From NCBI RefSeq assembly GCF_002454115.1, contig NZ_DKIH01000012.1, forward strand, positions 419 through 23,184: a stretch of DNA of 22,766 nt. The letters are read 5' to 3'. The translations under genes and the position numbers were made by a program. Of the stretch, positions 22,763 to 22,766 are shown in pieces (the first letter of the stretch is position 1; every line of letters begins with the position of its first letter). The DNA is from Sphingopyxis sp. UBA6723. Lineage in GTDB: Bacteria > Pseudomonadota > Alphaproteobacteria > Sphingomonadales > Sphingomonadaceae. The notes below the pieces were generated by a model. The model ran no database searches, was not told where the DNA came from, and worked only from the letters and a program-made list of their open reading frames with translations.

Positions 22763-22766
22763 CCAT

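Noticed and set aside
22575..22766. 63-codon minus-strand frame at the right edge
   Set aside because: It reads through the hairpin repeat, whose translation gives a TPDQVRGDES-like string often produced by this repeat, and then through the palindrome; there is no sign of a real gene.

Overview
The window looks like chromosomal DNA of a high-GC alphaproteobacterium, most likely a sphingomonad (Sphingopyxis/Sphingomonas type). The grounds are the gene families present (a large TonB-dependent receptor of the Xanthomonas/Caulobacter type, a homogentisate-route 4-hydroxyphenylpyruvate dioxygenase, a YheS-like ABC-F protein, and rpe, a heparinase-like gene and purH near one another) and dispersed hairpin repeats of kinds common in that group. 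The genus is an inference from protein and repeat style; no rRNA gene is present.

Layout, left to right. The window opens inside an initiator tRNA-Met gene followed by a clear intrinsic terminator. An unrecognised gene of visibly lower GC follows (168-629, minus). Next is a two-gene ABC exporter of the YbbA/YbbP (LolCDE-like) type on the minus strand, with a perfect 11-bp tandem direct repeat upstream. A glyoxalase-fold (VOC) gene is divergent from an ABC-F ATPase gene. Three more plus-strand genes follow: a small exported protein, hppD (tyrosine catabolism) and a second VOC protein. An exact 18-bp palindrome sits just before the hppD start.

From about 9137 to 22602 every gene lies on the minus strand. 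Read in the direction of transcription, the series is: SPFH/band-7 membrane protein, ribbon-helix-helix protein with an AT-hook-like tail, small membrane protein; then rpe and a heparinase II/III-like protein; then a TonB-dependent receptor, a purple-acid-phosphatase-like phosphoesterase and a beta-propeller phytase lipoprotein; then purH, a YqaA/VTT membrane protein and a FAD-dependent oxidoreductase.

The most coherent functional unit is receptor-phosphatase-phytase. The receptor and phosphatase genes overlap by one base and the phytase gene starts 16 bases further on, so they are probably one operon for capturing and dephosphorylating phytate or other organic phosphate in the envelope. It lies between the heparinase-like gene and purH, which I recall as near neighbours in many alphaproteobacteria, so it may be an insertion into a conserved neighbourhood.

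The least explained unit is the SPFH, RHH/AT-hook and small membrane protein trio, headed by a 30-bp near-perfect AT-rich palindrome directly upstream of the SPFH ribosome binding site. Six hairpin-forming intergenic repeats of three sequence classes are scattered through the window, one of them between hppD and its VOC partner. No CRISPR array, insertion sequence, prophage or rRNA was seen, and no gap between genes exceeds 300 bases.
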